In this document: one piece after another, positions 1 to 8,198 of the stretch
Numbering within the stretch: position 1 is the first letter of the stretch
Layout: the number at the start of each line of letters is the position of its first letter
NCBI GenBank assembly: GCA_945861245.1
Contig: CAMAUE010000042.1
Span: forward strand, 1 to 36,651
DNA from: Singulisphaera sp. GP187
Lineage (GTDB): Bacteria; Planctomycetota; Planctomycetia; Gemmatales; Gemmataceae
DNA length: 36,651 nt
Direction of reading: 5' to 3'
The notes under the pieces: model-generated
The model's database searches: none
Seen by the model: only the letters and a program-made list of their open reading frames with translations
Told to the model about the DNA's origin: nothing
Made by a program: the position numbers and the translations under genes

Positions 1-207
1 CCGTCAATAGGTAGGATACCTTCGGGAGAATTACCGCACCGGAGGTAGAAAAGCCGCCGCCGCCATAGAAAGTGGGGCCGTCGGATCAAAGTTCTTCGCC
101 GCTGATAGGCAGCATTTTCAAAGAGAGGCCTTTTTCCGACAGGGACTAGGCTATCAGATAACACCGGCTGCGCTCAGTATTCACCAAGGACCAAGGACTA
201 AGAACTA
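1..207. other. Left-edge non-coding stretch upstream of gltX
   Basis: I found no convincing reading frame, RNA gene or repeat here. It could hold the end of a gene outside the window and the gltX promoter. A short direct duplication of accaaggac-type sequence sits just before the gltX start, and no strong ribosome binding site is visible. Confidence 0.4.
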
Positions 208-1758
208 ATGACGATCAGGACCAGATTCGCACCCAGCCCCACGGGTTACCTTCACATCGGCGGGGTTCGCACCGCGCTGTTTTGTTGGCTCTACGCCCGT
301 CGGCATGGCGGGCAGTTTATCCTTCGCATCGACGACACCGACGCCGAACGCAACCGCCCCGAAGCCCTGCAGCCCATCCTCGACGGCTTCAAATGGCTCG
401 GCATCACCTGGGACGAAGGCCCCGAAGTCGGCGGACCGCATGGCCCCTACTTCCAGGCCCAGCGCGGCGACTTGTATCGCGCCGCCGTCATGAAGTTGCT
501 GGAGACCGGCAAGGCGTATCCCTGCTATATGACCAAGGAAGAGATCGACGTTTTGCGTAAAGACGCCGAAGCGAACAAAGCCTCATACGTGCATCGTGGC
601 CGGGATCGCGATCTGTCGCCCGCCGATGCCGTGCGCATGTTCCGCGAGAAGCCGGCATCGGTTCGGCTCAAAGTCGCCGCCGATCAGGTCGTCGTCATCG
701 ACGATCAAATCTGTGGCAAAGTCGAAGTGCAGACCAACACGATTAGCGATCCCGTCATCGCCCGCTCCGACGGCAGCGCGCTGTACAACTTCGCGACTGT
801 GGTTGACGATGTCGCCATGAACATCACACATATCATCCGCGCGAAGGAGCATCTGTCGAACACGCCGGTGCAGGTGCTTGTGTATGAGGCAATGGGCGTG
901 AAGCCGCCCGTCTTCGCGCATGTGCCTGTCGTCAACGCGCCGAACTCGAACAAGAAGCTTAGCAAGCGCGACGCGCACAAGTTCGTCACGCCCGAGGTCA
1001 TCGCGGCTCTGCGCGGCGTGCATGCCGTGCCCGCGGAATGGACTGATGAGCAGATCAAGAAAAACGAGAGCCTGAACCCCGTGATGGTCGAGTTCTACCG
1101 CGTCATGGGGTACTTGCCCGAAGGCGTCATCAACTACCTCGGCAGGCTCGGCTGGTCGCTTGATGACAAGGCCGAAATTATCCCGATCGAGACGATGCGT
1201 GCGAACTTCGGCTTCGAGCGCGTCAACAGTTCGTCGGCGAGTTTCGACCCGGCCAAGATGCTCTGGGTCGCTTCGGAGTATACGAAGGTCGCCCCGCTGG
1301 ATAGCAAGATCGACGGCGTGATCCCCGTCTTGCAGCGTGCGGGGTTGCTCGGCGACACCATCGATCGCGACAAGCTCGGCACAGTCGTGCTGGCGTGCAG
1401 CGAGCGGCTCAAGATTTTCGCCGACGTGCTCAACTATGCCGCGTTCTTCTTCCGCGATCCGCAATATGATGCGAAAGCCGTGAAACAGCGCTTGCACAAG
1501 GAAGGCGTCGCCGAGGCACTTCGCGAATTCGCCGAGCTGTTGAAGACAGCCGACCCGTTCGACGTGCCGACGCTGGAGGCCAAACTGGCGACGTTTAGCG
1601 AGGCGAAGCAGCTGAAGGCCGGTGACCTCAACCACGCCATGCGCGTCGCGACGACAGGCGTGATGATCGGGCCGGGCGTGTTCGAGTGCCTGGTGATCCT
1701 CGGCAAGGACGAGACGCTGCGACGGATTGACGTGGCGTTGCAGTTGCCGCGAACATAA
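208..1758 (+). CDS. gltX: Glutamate--tRNA ligase (GluRS)
   Basis: Cytoplasmic class I aminoacyl-tRNA synthetase that charges tRNA-Glu with glutamate using ATP. The 516-residue protein opens with RFAPSPTGYLHIGG (HIGH signature, residues 7-19), has the IDDTD segment near residue 41 and the KLSKR form of the KMSKS loop at residues 250-254. Length is somewhat above the usual 465-490 residues. The excess lies just after KLSKR, where about 35 extra residues (roughly 258-292) precede the conserved YLPEGVINYLGRLGW block. The ATG at 208 is the only start that keeps the N-terminal catalytic strand. No strong Shine-Dalgarno is visible, which is common in this phylum. A large palindrome follows the stop. 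A non-discriminating GluRS that also charges tRNA-Gln cannot be excluded from sequence alone. Confidence 0.96.
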   Translation: MTIRTRFAPSPTGYLHIGGVRTALFCWLYARRHGGQFILRIDDTDAERNRPEALQPILDGFKWLGITWDEGPEVGGPHGPYFQAQRGDLYRAAVMKLLETGKAYPCYMTKEEIDVLRKDAEANKASYVHRGRDRDLSPADAVRMFREKPASVRLKVAADQVVVIDDQICGKVEVQTNTISDPVIARSDGSALYNFATVVDDVAMNITHIIRAKEHLSNTPVQVLVYEAMGVKPPVFAHVPVVNAPNSNKKLSKRDAHKFVTPEVIAALRGVHAVPAEWTDEQIKKNESLNPVMVEFYRVMGYLPEGVINYLGRLGWSLDDKAEIIPIETMRANFGFERVNSSSASFDPAKMLWVASEYTKVAPLDSKIDGVIPVLQRAGLLGDTIDRDKLGTVVLACSERLKIFADVLNYAAFFFRDPQYDAKAVKQRLHKEGVAEALREFAELLKTADPFDVPTLEAKLATFSEAKQLKAGDLNHAMRVATTGVMIGPGVFECLVILGKDETLRRIDVALQLPRT

Positions 1759-1765
1759 AACAGCT

Positions 1766-1846
1766 CAAGCCCGCAAGCGAGCGCAGCGAGCTTGCGGGGT
1801 CAACCACCAGCACCCCGCAAGCTCGCTGCGCTCGCTTGCGGGCTTG
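1766..1846. repeat. Perfect 34-bp inverted repeat between gltX and the PfkB kinase
   Basis: Arms 1766-1799 and 1813-1846 are exact reverse complements with a 13-nt loop. The palindrome starts 8 nt after the gltX stop and could end or stabilise the gltX transcript. It has no T-tract on either side, so it is not a classical intrinsic terminator. Confidence 0.9.
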
Positions 1847-1860
1847 GAAAAACATCCTTC

Positions 1861-2856
1861 ATGCCACGCGAATTTCAGCTCTGCGGACTCGGTAACGCCA
1901 TCGTTGACATCTTCCTCGAAGTCAACGACAGCGAATTTCAACAGCTCAACTTCGAGCGCGGCACCATGCGCCTCGTCGATCTCAACGAGCAAAAGGAGCT
2001 TCTCGCTCGCTATCAGAAAAACGAGCCGAAACTCGTCTCCGGCGGTTCCGTCGCCAACTCGACCATCGCCTTCAGTCAACTCGGCGGCGATGCGGCCTTC
2101 ATCGGCTGCGTCGGCGATGACCGCTACGGACTCTTTTACGCCAGCGAGTTCGAGGAGCTCGGCATCGACATCGGCAACCCGATCATCGTCAACGAATCGA
2201 CCGGCACGTGCGTCTGCGTCATCACACCCGATGCCGAGCGCACCATGCGCACCTGTCTCGCCGTCTCCAGCCACCTCGCCGCCCGGCATGTCGATGAACG
2301 CCGAATTCAAAATAGCGATTGGCTGTTCATCGAGGGCTACGTCTTCGCCAATCCCGAAACCGGTCAAACCGCAGTCCGCGAGGCAATCAAGCTGGCGAAG
2401 AAGCACGGCACCAAGATCGCCGTCACCTGTTCCGATGCGTTCGTCCCCGCCGTCTTCGGCGACGCGCTGCGCGAGGCACTCGCCCAGGCCGACCTGTTTT
2501 TCTGCAACGAAAGCGAAGCATGCGCCGTCGCCCAAACGCCAACCGCGGAGGAAGCATTCGCAAAGCTCAAGCAAACCATCCCCTCGGTCGTCGTGACGTA
2601 TGGCCCCAAGGGCGTGTTCATCCGCCACGCCGGCGTCGAGGCCCACATCCCGGCCGTTCCCTCCGAGCCTAAAGACCTCACCGGCGCGGGCGACATGCTT
2701 GCCGGCGCTTTCCTCTACGGCATCACGCATGGCCTCGCCCCGGAAAAAGCCGCGAAGGCCGCCTGCTACCTCGCCCATAAAGTCATCAGCCAGGTCGGCG
2801 CTCGGTTGCATCACGGCACGAAGCAGTATTGGGAAGAAGGCGCGGCGAAGGTATAA
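1861..2856 (+). CDS. PfkB-family carbohydrate kinase, adenosine kinase-like
   Basis: Ribokinase-type kinase that phosphorylates a sugar or nucleoside hydroxyl with ATP; adenosine is the best substrate guess but it is not proven. The 331-residue protein begins with the LCGLGNAIVDI strand, carries the GGSVANS substrate-side motif and the AFIGCVGDD block, and has the C-terminal DLTGAGDMLAGAF signature whose Asp is the catalytic base. Size is typical for the family. The reading frame is open back to 1792, but that extension would translate the gltX-side palindrome, so ATG 1861 is chosen. It is encoded on the same strand as gltX, about 100 nt downstream. Followed by a short gap containing a family A palindrome. 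Confidence 0.85.
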   Translation: MPREFQLCGLGNAIVDIFLEVNDSEFQQLNFERGTMRLVDLNEQKELLARYQKNEPKLVSGGSVANSTIAFSQLGGDAAFIGCVGDDRYGLFYASEFEELGIDIGNPIIVNESTGTCVCVITPDAERTMRTCLAVSSHLAARHVDERRIQNSDWLFIEGYVFANPETGQTAVREAIKLAKKHGTKIAVTCSDAFVPAVFGDALREALAQADLFFCNESEACAVAQTPTAEEAFAKLKQTIPSVVVTYGPKGVFIRHAGVEAHIPAVPSEPKDLTGAGDMLAGAFLYGITHGLAPEKAAKAACYLAHKVISQVGARLHHGTKQYWEEGAAKV

Positions 2857-2939
2857 GGATGAACGACGCGGTTTGGATTTCCAGCAACTTCGTTTTGACG
2901 ATCCGGGTGACGCCGTAATCTTGACGCCACCGACAAAAG

Positions 2940-3000
2940 TACGAGCCGGAAGCGTAAGCGACGGATTTCTCCAGGCCGTCGCTTACGCTTCCGGCTCGTA
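2940..3000. repeat. Family A palindrome (25-bp arms)
   Basis: Arms 2940-2964 and 2976-3000 are perfect reverse complements beginning tacgagccggaagcgtaagc. The same arm sequence recurs at 8085-8148, which makes this a dispersed family. It lies between the convergent ends of the PfkB kinase (plus) and the alpha/beta hydrolase (minus), and could act as a bidirectional transcript end. Confidence 0.9.
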
Positions 3001-3016
3001 CCCGGGATCCTGGCGT

Positions 3017-4240
3017 CTACTTCACCTTGCTGATGCTCAGGCTGGTCGGTTCGGCGGTAATCTTCAGCCGGGGGATAGTGATACATCCACCAGCGTCGGC
3101 CCGGACCTCTCCGTTGGATGTGCCGAAGGTCCAGCGCACCATGGTCCCGGGGGCGACCCGCAGCGTTTGCAGCCGGCGCAAGCTGACGTCCACGGTCGCT
3201 TCCGTTGGGATCTTGAATGTTGTCTTGAGCTCAGCCGGCTTAACCAGAAACAGCGATGTTTCGATCGTGTCCGGCGTGTCACGCATGTTTTTCCAGCGGA
3301 AGAACGCGTTGATCTGGCCCGCTTTCTTATCGGTGAGTTGATTCGGCCATGGCAGCGGGTCGTTAGTCGAGGCATCTGCGAACACCGGATAGGACTCGTT
3401 TTTCTTGACGCTTAGCCAGTCGAACGAATCGATCAGGTCATTCACCTTCATGATGTTCGCGTGGTTATTCGCATGGCCGAACGGGCCCCAATAAAGGATG
3501 AGCGGATACTTTCGCTCGAACATGGTCTTGACGAAGGCGTCGTGGCCTCGGGACCACCCGTCGTTTTGGGCGGAATAGTCAACGACGATCGGAGGGTCGG
3601 GAAGCTTTACGTCCGCCGGCAGTTTCTGCGGCGGGAAGTACATCCGGTTTGAAACATGTTTGACCTCGGCGGGAACGTTTGCCTTGATCGCGGCGAAGAC
3701 ATCGCCGTGGCGGATGCCGATGCCCAGGGTGCCGCTCCCACCCATGGAATTGCCGCACAGATAGACGCGGTTCTCATCGATGCCATATTGCTTGATCACC
3801 CAGAGTACCGTGTCCATCACGCGTTTATCTGTGGGGCTGACCTCGGGGCCAGGGTACTTGTTGATGCCCCACCACCAGTCGCCTTTGTTGGCCCGGCAAT
3901 CGAGGTAGAGCGCAAAGAAGTCTTGGGGAGCATGGTAGATGTCGTGGTTGCCGATCTTGGTCGTGCAGGCCAGGCACGAGTGAACGTCATGCCCCGCGGA
4001 ATGCAGGACCACATAGAGCGGGGCATTCGATCTTGCCTGTTTCGGATGGAGCACCAGGAATGTATCGCGTTGAGGCTCTGCATAGCCCCATTCTTTCCTG
4101 TTCCCATGCTTGAAGACGTGCAGTTTTCGCCCCGTAAATTCCGATTCCTTTTGTTTTTCCGGAGGCCAATTAGCGTCCTGAGCGCCGGCCGTCGTTATAA
4201 CCACGAAAACAATACTCAGGGCGATGATAGGTTTCTGCAT
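3017..4240 (-). CDS. Exported alpha/beta hydrolase (esterase/depolymerase-like)
   Basis: Predicted secreted serine hydrolase of the alpha/beta fold, resembling planctomycete feruloyl-esterase or polyhydroxybutyrate-depolymerase-like enzymes; the substrate is unknown. Residues 1-21 form a signal peptide (hydrophobic IIALSIVFVVITTAGA, cleavage after AGA). The nucleophile elbow GNSMGG places Ser at 165, and Asp227 (QND) and His256 (FGHANNH) are good triad partners. The C-terminal third (about 300-407) is beta-rich and reads as a separate accessory domain. The frame is open upstream to 4600, but ATG 4240 has a GGAGA ribosome binding site and starts exactly at the signal peptide, so the 407-residue form is preferred. 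It stands apart from the Bat-type cluster by about 125 nt. Confidence 0.8.
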   Translation of the reverse strand: MQKPIIALSIVFVVITTAGAQDANWPPEKQKESEFTGRKLHVFKHGNRKEWGYAEPQRDTFLVLHPKQARSNAPLYVVLHSAGHDVHSCLACTTKIGNHDIYHAPQDFFALYLDCRANKGDWWWGINKYPGPEVSPTDKRVMDTVLWVIKQYGIDENRVYLCGNSMGGSGTLGIGIRHGDVFAAIKANVPAEVKHVSNRMYFPPQKLPADVKLPDPPIVVDYSAQNDGWSRGHDAFVKTMFERKYPLILYWGPFGHANNHANIMKVNDLIDSFDWLSVKKNESYPVFADASTNDPLPWPNQLTDKKAGQINAFFRWKNMRDTPDTIETSLFLVKPAELKTTFKIPTEATVDVSLRRLQTLRVAPGTMVRWTFGTSNGEVRADAGGCITIPRLKITAEPTSLSISKVK

Positions 4241-4364
4241 GGCGGTCTCCGATTTCCGGACGATAAGGCAACGTATCAAGATGGTGTATTCAAACGGAAC
4301 CGCATTGAATAGTGAATGGTCGCTCGGTTCAACGTCGGGATTGAGCGTGGATTCGTCGTTGCGG

Positions 4365-5171
4365 CTATGGCTCGACGATGCGCACGGCTGTTGTGGGCAG
4401 CCAGCCGATTTCGTCTGTGCTGAGGGCGATCTGCAACCAGTCGCCGCGTTTGTGGAGGATTCGCGTTTCGAGGCCACGCGCAAGCGTGGGAACGATTGCG
4501 TGCTGGGGGTAGGCGGCGCCGTTGCCTTTGCGGAACGGTGTATTCTCGATGACGACAGCGACGGGAATCGCGAGATCGGATCGCTGGCGCTCCATGGCAA
4601 ACCAAAAGGCGACAGTGAAAACGATCGTCGCCACCGAGCCGGCGACGATCAAGCCGATGGCGCGGCGGGTTCGAAAACGTTGCCAGGCCACCAACGCGAC
4701 GCAGACGAGCAGGTACGAACCGATGCTGAGCCACCAACACTTTCGGACGGTCAAGCGCGGCAGGAAGGCGGGCCAGCGGTCGGCCGGTAGCCGGCCTTGG
4801 CCATCGGGCGGCAGCAATACCTTGGCACGCAGTTCGGCGAGATGGCGGCGCATAGTGGCGTCGTCCGGCGCGAATGTCAGCCCCATCTGGTACGCCCAGA
4901 TCGCCTCCGGCCAGCGATCGGCCAACGTAAGAGCGTTGCCCAGGGAACGGTAAAGGTCGGCGTTGCGGTTGCCGGCTTCGTGTAATTTGAAATAAGCATC
5001 CGCAGCAGCGGTAAAGTGTTGCCTCGCCAGGAGAATGCGATGTTTGTTGCGCAGGCCGGCATCGAATTCCTCCGTCGCCAGCGCCGCCAGCGCTTCATCG
5101 CGCGGCATCTTTGCCCTCGTCGAAGCAGGTACGCCAAGCGAGATCGCCAAGCCGATCAGGATTGCGCGCAT
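4365..5171 (-). CDS. BatE-like TPR and SH3 membrane protein
   Basis: Last gene of the Bat-type cluster. The 268-residue product has an N-terminal signal-like segment (residues 1-20), TPR-type helices at about 45-118 (for example LYRSLGNALTLADRWPEAIWAY), two membrane segments at about 146-164 and 172-192, and a C-terminal SH3-like domain at 200-268 ending in the GDWLQI...IGWLP pattern. That order matches BatE proteins of aerotolerance operons, though BatE function is poorly known. ATG 5171 overlaps the end of the BatD gene by 16 nt, indicating translational coupling; the longer frame from 5297 would run deep into BatD and is rejected. TPR and SH3 parts suggest protein-protein contacts at the cell envelope. 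Confidence 0.75.
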   Translation of the reverse strand: MRAILIGLAISLGVPASTRAKMPRDEALAALATEEFDAGLRNKHRILLARQHFTAAADAYFKLHEAGNRNADLYRSLGNALTLADRWPEAIWAYQMGLTFAPDDATMRRHLAELRAKVLLPPDGQGRLPADRWPAFLPRLTVRKCWWLSIGSYLLVCVALVAWQRFRTRRAIGLIVAGSVATIVFTVAFWFAMERQRSDLAIPVAVVIENTPFRKGNGAAYPQHAIVPTLARGLETRILHKRGDWLQIALSTDEIGWLPTTAVRIVEP

Positions 5172-6166
5172 CGGTCGGCCTCCAGAGCGTTGATAAGCGT
5201 CACCGCAAGAATCAGCGATTGTTGTCGATCCGCGGACGACATACCAGCGAATCGTCCGGCATCGCGGGCAGCGAAGAAGCGTTCCGCCGCCGTGCACGAC
5301 GCCAAGGCGAATCCGCGCCGCTTTAAGAAATCGAAGACCTCCGGCGGCGTGGGATCGCGCGGAACAAAATCGAAGCGCTCGGCGAGGTATTGGACCGCAA
5401 TCTCGTGAGGATCATCGTTTCCGCCTTGCAGCAACGACACGGCTTTCGGAGCTGCCCATCGGCGAATTCGTATCGCACGCTCGGCATCGCTCGGGAACCA
5501 ACGCCGCCAGGCCAAAACGAAAATGCCGCACAGGATCGGCGGCAGTGCGAGCGCGAGTGCGACGTCGCCAGCGGCAATCGCGAACGGCGCCGAATGCCCA
5601 ATCACGGCAGACGCTGGCGGTACAACGTAGTAAGTCTCGGGCAGGTCCAACGCGCGAATTTCGATATCGCTCGGCGCCTCGCGTTTGGCTTTCACCGTGA
5701 GCGAAATCGATGGCGCAAAGATGGGAACATATTTTCGCTTGCCGGGCGATTTCGGGTTGTAGTACCAGAGCGTGATACCGTCGATTTCTTTGACTTTGTC
5801 GTGCTTGGGCTTGAGCCGATAGACGAAGACCCAGGTGTTGGAATTGCGTTCAATGCGATGCTCGTCGCGTAGTTCCTGAATGTAGAAATCGGCTTCAAAC
5901 GATTCAGGAAAAAGTTTGAGGTGCTTGCGATTCGGCTCATACTTCGCAGGACCTATGCCCGCTAGGATGACGCGCAGCGTGATCGGTTCCTCGACATGCA
6001 CATCGGTCGGGCTTGCTTCGACGCGCATGGTCCAGACGCCGACGAGGTTGCTGAAATCAACCGGACGATCGGCGACGGGCGGCTCGTCGCTCGCCGTTTG
6101 CGCGGTGCCGGCGGTTGGCGGCCACGCGATCAAGAACAACAGGGCCACATGGCGCATGGGCGTCAC
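5156..6166 (-). CDS. BatD-like membrane protein
   Basis: Envelope protein in the BatD position of the cluster. Residues 1-22 form a signal peptide. Residues 40-185 are a beta-rich extracytoplasmic region with the EPITLRVILAGIGPAKY pattern typical of BatD repeats, and one membrane helix lies at about 203-223 (VALALALPPILCGIFVLAW). The C-terminal 110 residues are cytoplasmic and helical. At 336 residues it is shorter than many BatD proteins, so probably only one or two beta-domains remain. The GTG at 6166 overlaps the upstream stop as GTGA, a strong coupling signal; ATG 6157 is an alternative start. BatD proteins are usually co-transcribed with VWA partners, as seen here. Confidence 0.72.
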   Translation of the reverse strand: MTPMRHVALLFLIAWPPTAGTAQTASDEPPVADRPVDFSNLVGVWTMRVEASPTDVHVEEPITLRVILAGIGPAKYEPNRKHLKLFPESFEADFYIQELRDEHRIERNSNTWVFVYRLKPKHDKVKEIDGITLWYYNPKSPGKRKYVPIFAPSISLTVKAKREAPSDIEIRALDLPETYYVVPPASAVIGHSAPFAIAAGDVALALALPPILCGIFVLAWRRWFPSDAERAIRIRRWAAPKAVSLLQGGNDDPHEIAVQYLAERFDFVPRDPTPPEVFDFLKRRGFALASCTAAERFFAARDAGRFAGMSSADRQQSLILAVTLINALEADRCAQS

Positions 6167-8031
6167 CAGTCCTTCGTCATGAGCCGATCCGGGCCGAGGG
6201 GAGGGTGGAGGTTCCGTCGCGCCGCCGTGATGCGGCGGGCCAGATCGTCGAGCGTGCGCTCGGCGTCTTCGGAGGTCAGCTTACGGACGGCGTCGGTGTC
6301 GGGCAGCACCTGCACCCGGCCGGCTTGCAGTTTGTCAGACGGTTTACCCGGCTTCCACACGATGTTGTCGGCCGATTTTTTTTTCGTCGGATCGGGTTCG
6401 ATGGGAACGTAGCGATCCTGCTTGCCGGCACCGTTTTTCGGCTCGTCGGGCGGATCCTTCGGAACGTTGGGATTTTTCATATCGTGCTTGGGATCGCGTT
6501 CCTTGGGCCTGGCCTTCAACCATCGAAGCTGGGCGATTTCGAGATTATGTCGTGCACTCGAACGAAGCCCTTCGGAAAGATTCGGCTGGGCGAGGCAGGC
6601 GCGGTAAGCGTTTACCGCATCGGCGAGTTCGTCGACCCGGCCATGGGCGTCGTTCATCAATGCGTTGCCGAGGTCAAACCAGGCGCGGGCACGCCGAGTC
6701 TGTGGAGCCTCGGCGTCATCCAATGCCTGGCGGAAACAGACGATGGCGTCGCGATGTTTCCCAAGGCGGTACAGACACGCCGCCTTGTTGAACGCGACCA
6801 AGCCAGGGTCCTTCGTCTTCGCCTCGGCCTGTTCGTAAAGCTGGATCGCCTCCTCATATTTCTCCTGGGCAAAGGCATCGTTGCCCTGACGTATCAATGC
6901 CTCAATCTCTGGTCCGGGCGCGGCACTGATGCAGAGCATCGCGAGTAGACTGGCGGCGACGGCGCCGAACCGCTTCGACAATCGCATCGTCAAATTAGAC
7001 ACAGGATTCGTTTGAGCGATAGACCGTGGGCCTTCGCTCAGAATGCTCGCCAATACCAATAGCAAAATCGCCGGCAACAGGAACCAGGCATATTGCTGTT
7101 CGTAGACTGGGACGCTGGAATTTGTCGGCATCGTCTCGCGTCGAGCATCAGCGTCGAGCAGGTGCAGCAGCAGCGTTCCCAGCGGTAGCTTTGCCGTTCT
7201 CGCCGCGAGGTACGTCCCGCCGGTTTGGTCGGCGATGGTGCGCAGCAGCGTCTCGTCGAGCTTGCTGACTATCGGCTTGTCGTCGAAGAGCAACGCCTCG
7301 CGACCGTGTGGGATGGTGTCGCCCTTGATCGGGTCGCCAACGCCGACGACATGTACGGTGACGTTTTTAGCTCTAGCAAGTTCGACGCCTGCTTGCCACT
7401 CGCCGTCGTTGGCGGGATCATCGCCATCGGAGATCAGCACGATCATCGGCCTAGGCCCGCGCGATTGTGTGCAGGTATCGACCGCTAGTTTAAGCGCAGC
7501 CCCGATGCGCGTGCCCGACACAGGCGCCGGCGTGTGCAACGACGGATAGTCGCGCTCGGCGATCTGTTTGAGAACGTAGCGCAAATGTTCGGAATCGTGC
7601 GTAAACGGAAACAACAACCGTGGCAGGGAAGCGAAACCCGCCAGAGCCACGCGATGTCCGCCGTGCCGATCGAGTTCCCCTGCAAGATCGTCCAGTGATC
7701 GCAACGCCAACGCGGTTCGGCTCGGGTGCTCGGCGTCCATGCTGCGGCTCAAATCGAGCAGCACGAGCAGGTCTCGCCCACGACGAGTTTGAGCGTCGGG
7801 ATCGATGCCCCATTGCGGCCCCGCGCTCGATATTGCCAGCAATGTGATCGCGATCAACACGCAGGCATCCTTGAATCGCCTTACGCGATAATCCAATGCG
7901 AGCTGGCGATGGGGCGACTTCCCAAGTTCGCGCAGCGTCCGGCTGCGCTGCCACCTGGCGTAGAGCATGAACGCTACGCCAAGGGGTAATGCGACGAGTA
8001 CCCAGAGCAAATGCGGATTTACGAACATCAT
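6163..8031 (-). CDS. BatB-BatC fusion: VWA domain protein with C-terminal TPR part
   Basis: Two Bat proteins appear joined in one 622-residue frame. Residues 1-340 are BatB-like: membrane segments at 6-27 and 55-72, a von Willebrand factor A domain at about 88-285 with the metal site DLSRS (Asp93, Ser95, Ser97), SGT at 172-174 and SDGDD at 201-205, and a closing membrane helix at 317-331. Residues 349-373 look like a second start: a Met, basic residues, then a hydrophobic stretch ending SAAPG. Residues 375-510 carry BatC-like TPR repeats (GNDAFAQEKYEEAIQLYEQA), followed by a Lys/Pro-rich tail. No stop separates the halves. GTG 8043, ATG 8031 and ATG 8028 are possible starts, none with a clear ribosome binding site. 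An internal ATG at 6987 could also be used. Confidence 0.82.
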   Translation of the reverse strand: MMFVNPHLLWVLVALPLGVAFMLYARWQRSRTLRELGKSPHRQLALDYRVRRFKDACVLIAITLLAISSAGPQWGIDPDAQTRRGRDLLVLLDLSRSMDAEHPSRTALALRSLDDLAGELDRHGGHRVALAGFASLPRLLFPFTHDSEHLRYVLKQIAERDYPSLHTPAPVSGTRIGAALKLAVDTCTQSRGPRPMIVLISDGDDPANDGEWQAGVELARAKNVTVHVVGVGDPIKGDTIPHGREALLFDDKPIVSKLDETLLRTIADQTGGTYLAARTAKLPLGTLLLHLLDADARRETMPTNSSVPVYEQQYAWFLLPAILLLVLASILSEGPRSIAQTNPVSNLTMRLSKRFGAVAASLLAMLCISAAPGPEIEALIRQGNDAFAQEKYEEAIQLYEQAEAKTKDPGLVAFNKAACLYRLGKHRDAIVCFRQALDDAEAPQTRRARAWFDLGNALMNDAHGRVDELADAVNAYRACLAQPNLSEGLRSSARHNLEIAQLRWLKARPKERDPKHDMKNPNVPKDPPDEPKNGAGKQDRYVPIEPDPTKKKSADNIVWKPGKPSDKLQAGRVQVLPDTDAVRKLTSEDAERTLDDLARRITAARRNLHPPLGPDRLMTKDW

Positions 8032-8052
8032 CAGCGAACCCACGAGAATATT

Positions 8053-8189
8053 GGCTAGTGCTCTGTCAACGCCAAGATATCGGGTACGAGCCGGAAGCGT
8101 AAGCGACGGATGGTTATGCCAGACTGTCGCTTACGCTTCCGGCTCGTAAACCAAACATCCTACATTTTAGTTGTGACAGAGCACTAGCC
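8053..8189. repeat. Nested inverted repeats: a family A palindrome inside an outer 16-bp repeat
   Basis: Outer arms 8053-8068 and 8174-8189 (ggctagtgctctgtca and its complement) enclose a second inverted repeat with 23-bp arms 8085-8107 and 8126-8148. The inner arms match those at 2940-3000. The structure lies between the BatA and BatB-BatC genes and is the only sizeable gap in the cluster. Confidence 0.9.
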
Positions 8190-8198
8190 ACTTTCCCC

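Noticed and set aside
583-1635. 350-residue minus-strand frame opposite gltX
   Set aside because: It lies wholly inside a clear gltX gene in antisense, lacks recognisable domains and reflects high GC at third positions.
1765-2814. 349-residue minus-strand frame opposite the PfkB kinase
   Set aside because: Antisense to a gene with intact kinase motifs, and its end is translated from a palindrome.
4241-4600. N-terminal extension of the alpha/beta hydrolase
   Set aside because: It would bury the signal peptide, overlap the BatE-like gene in the same strand and ignore the GGAGA site before ATG 4240.
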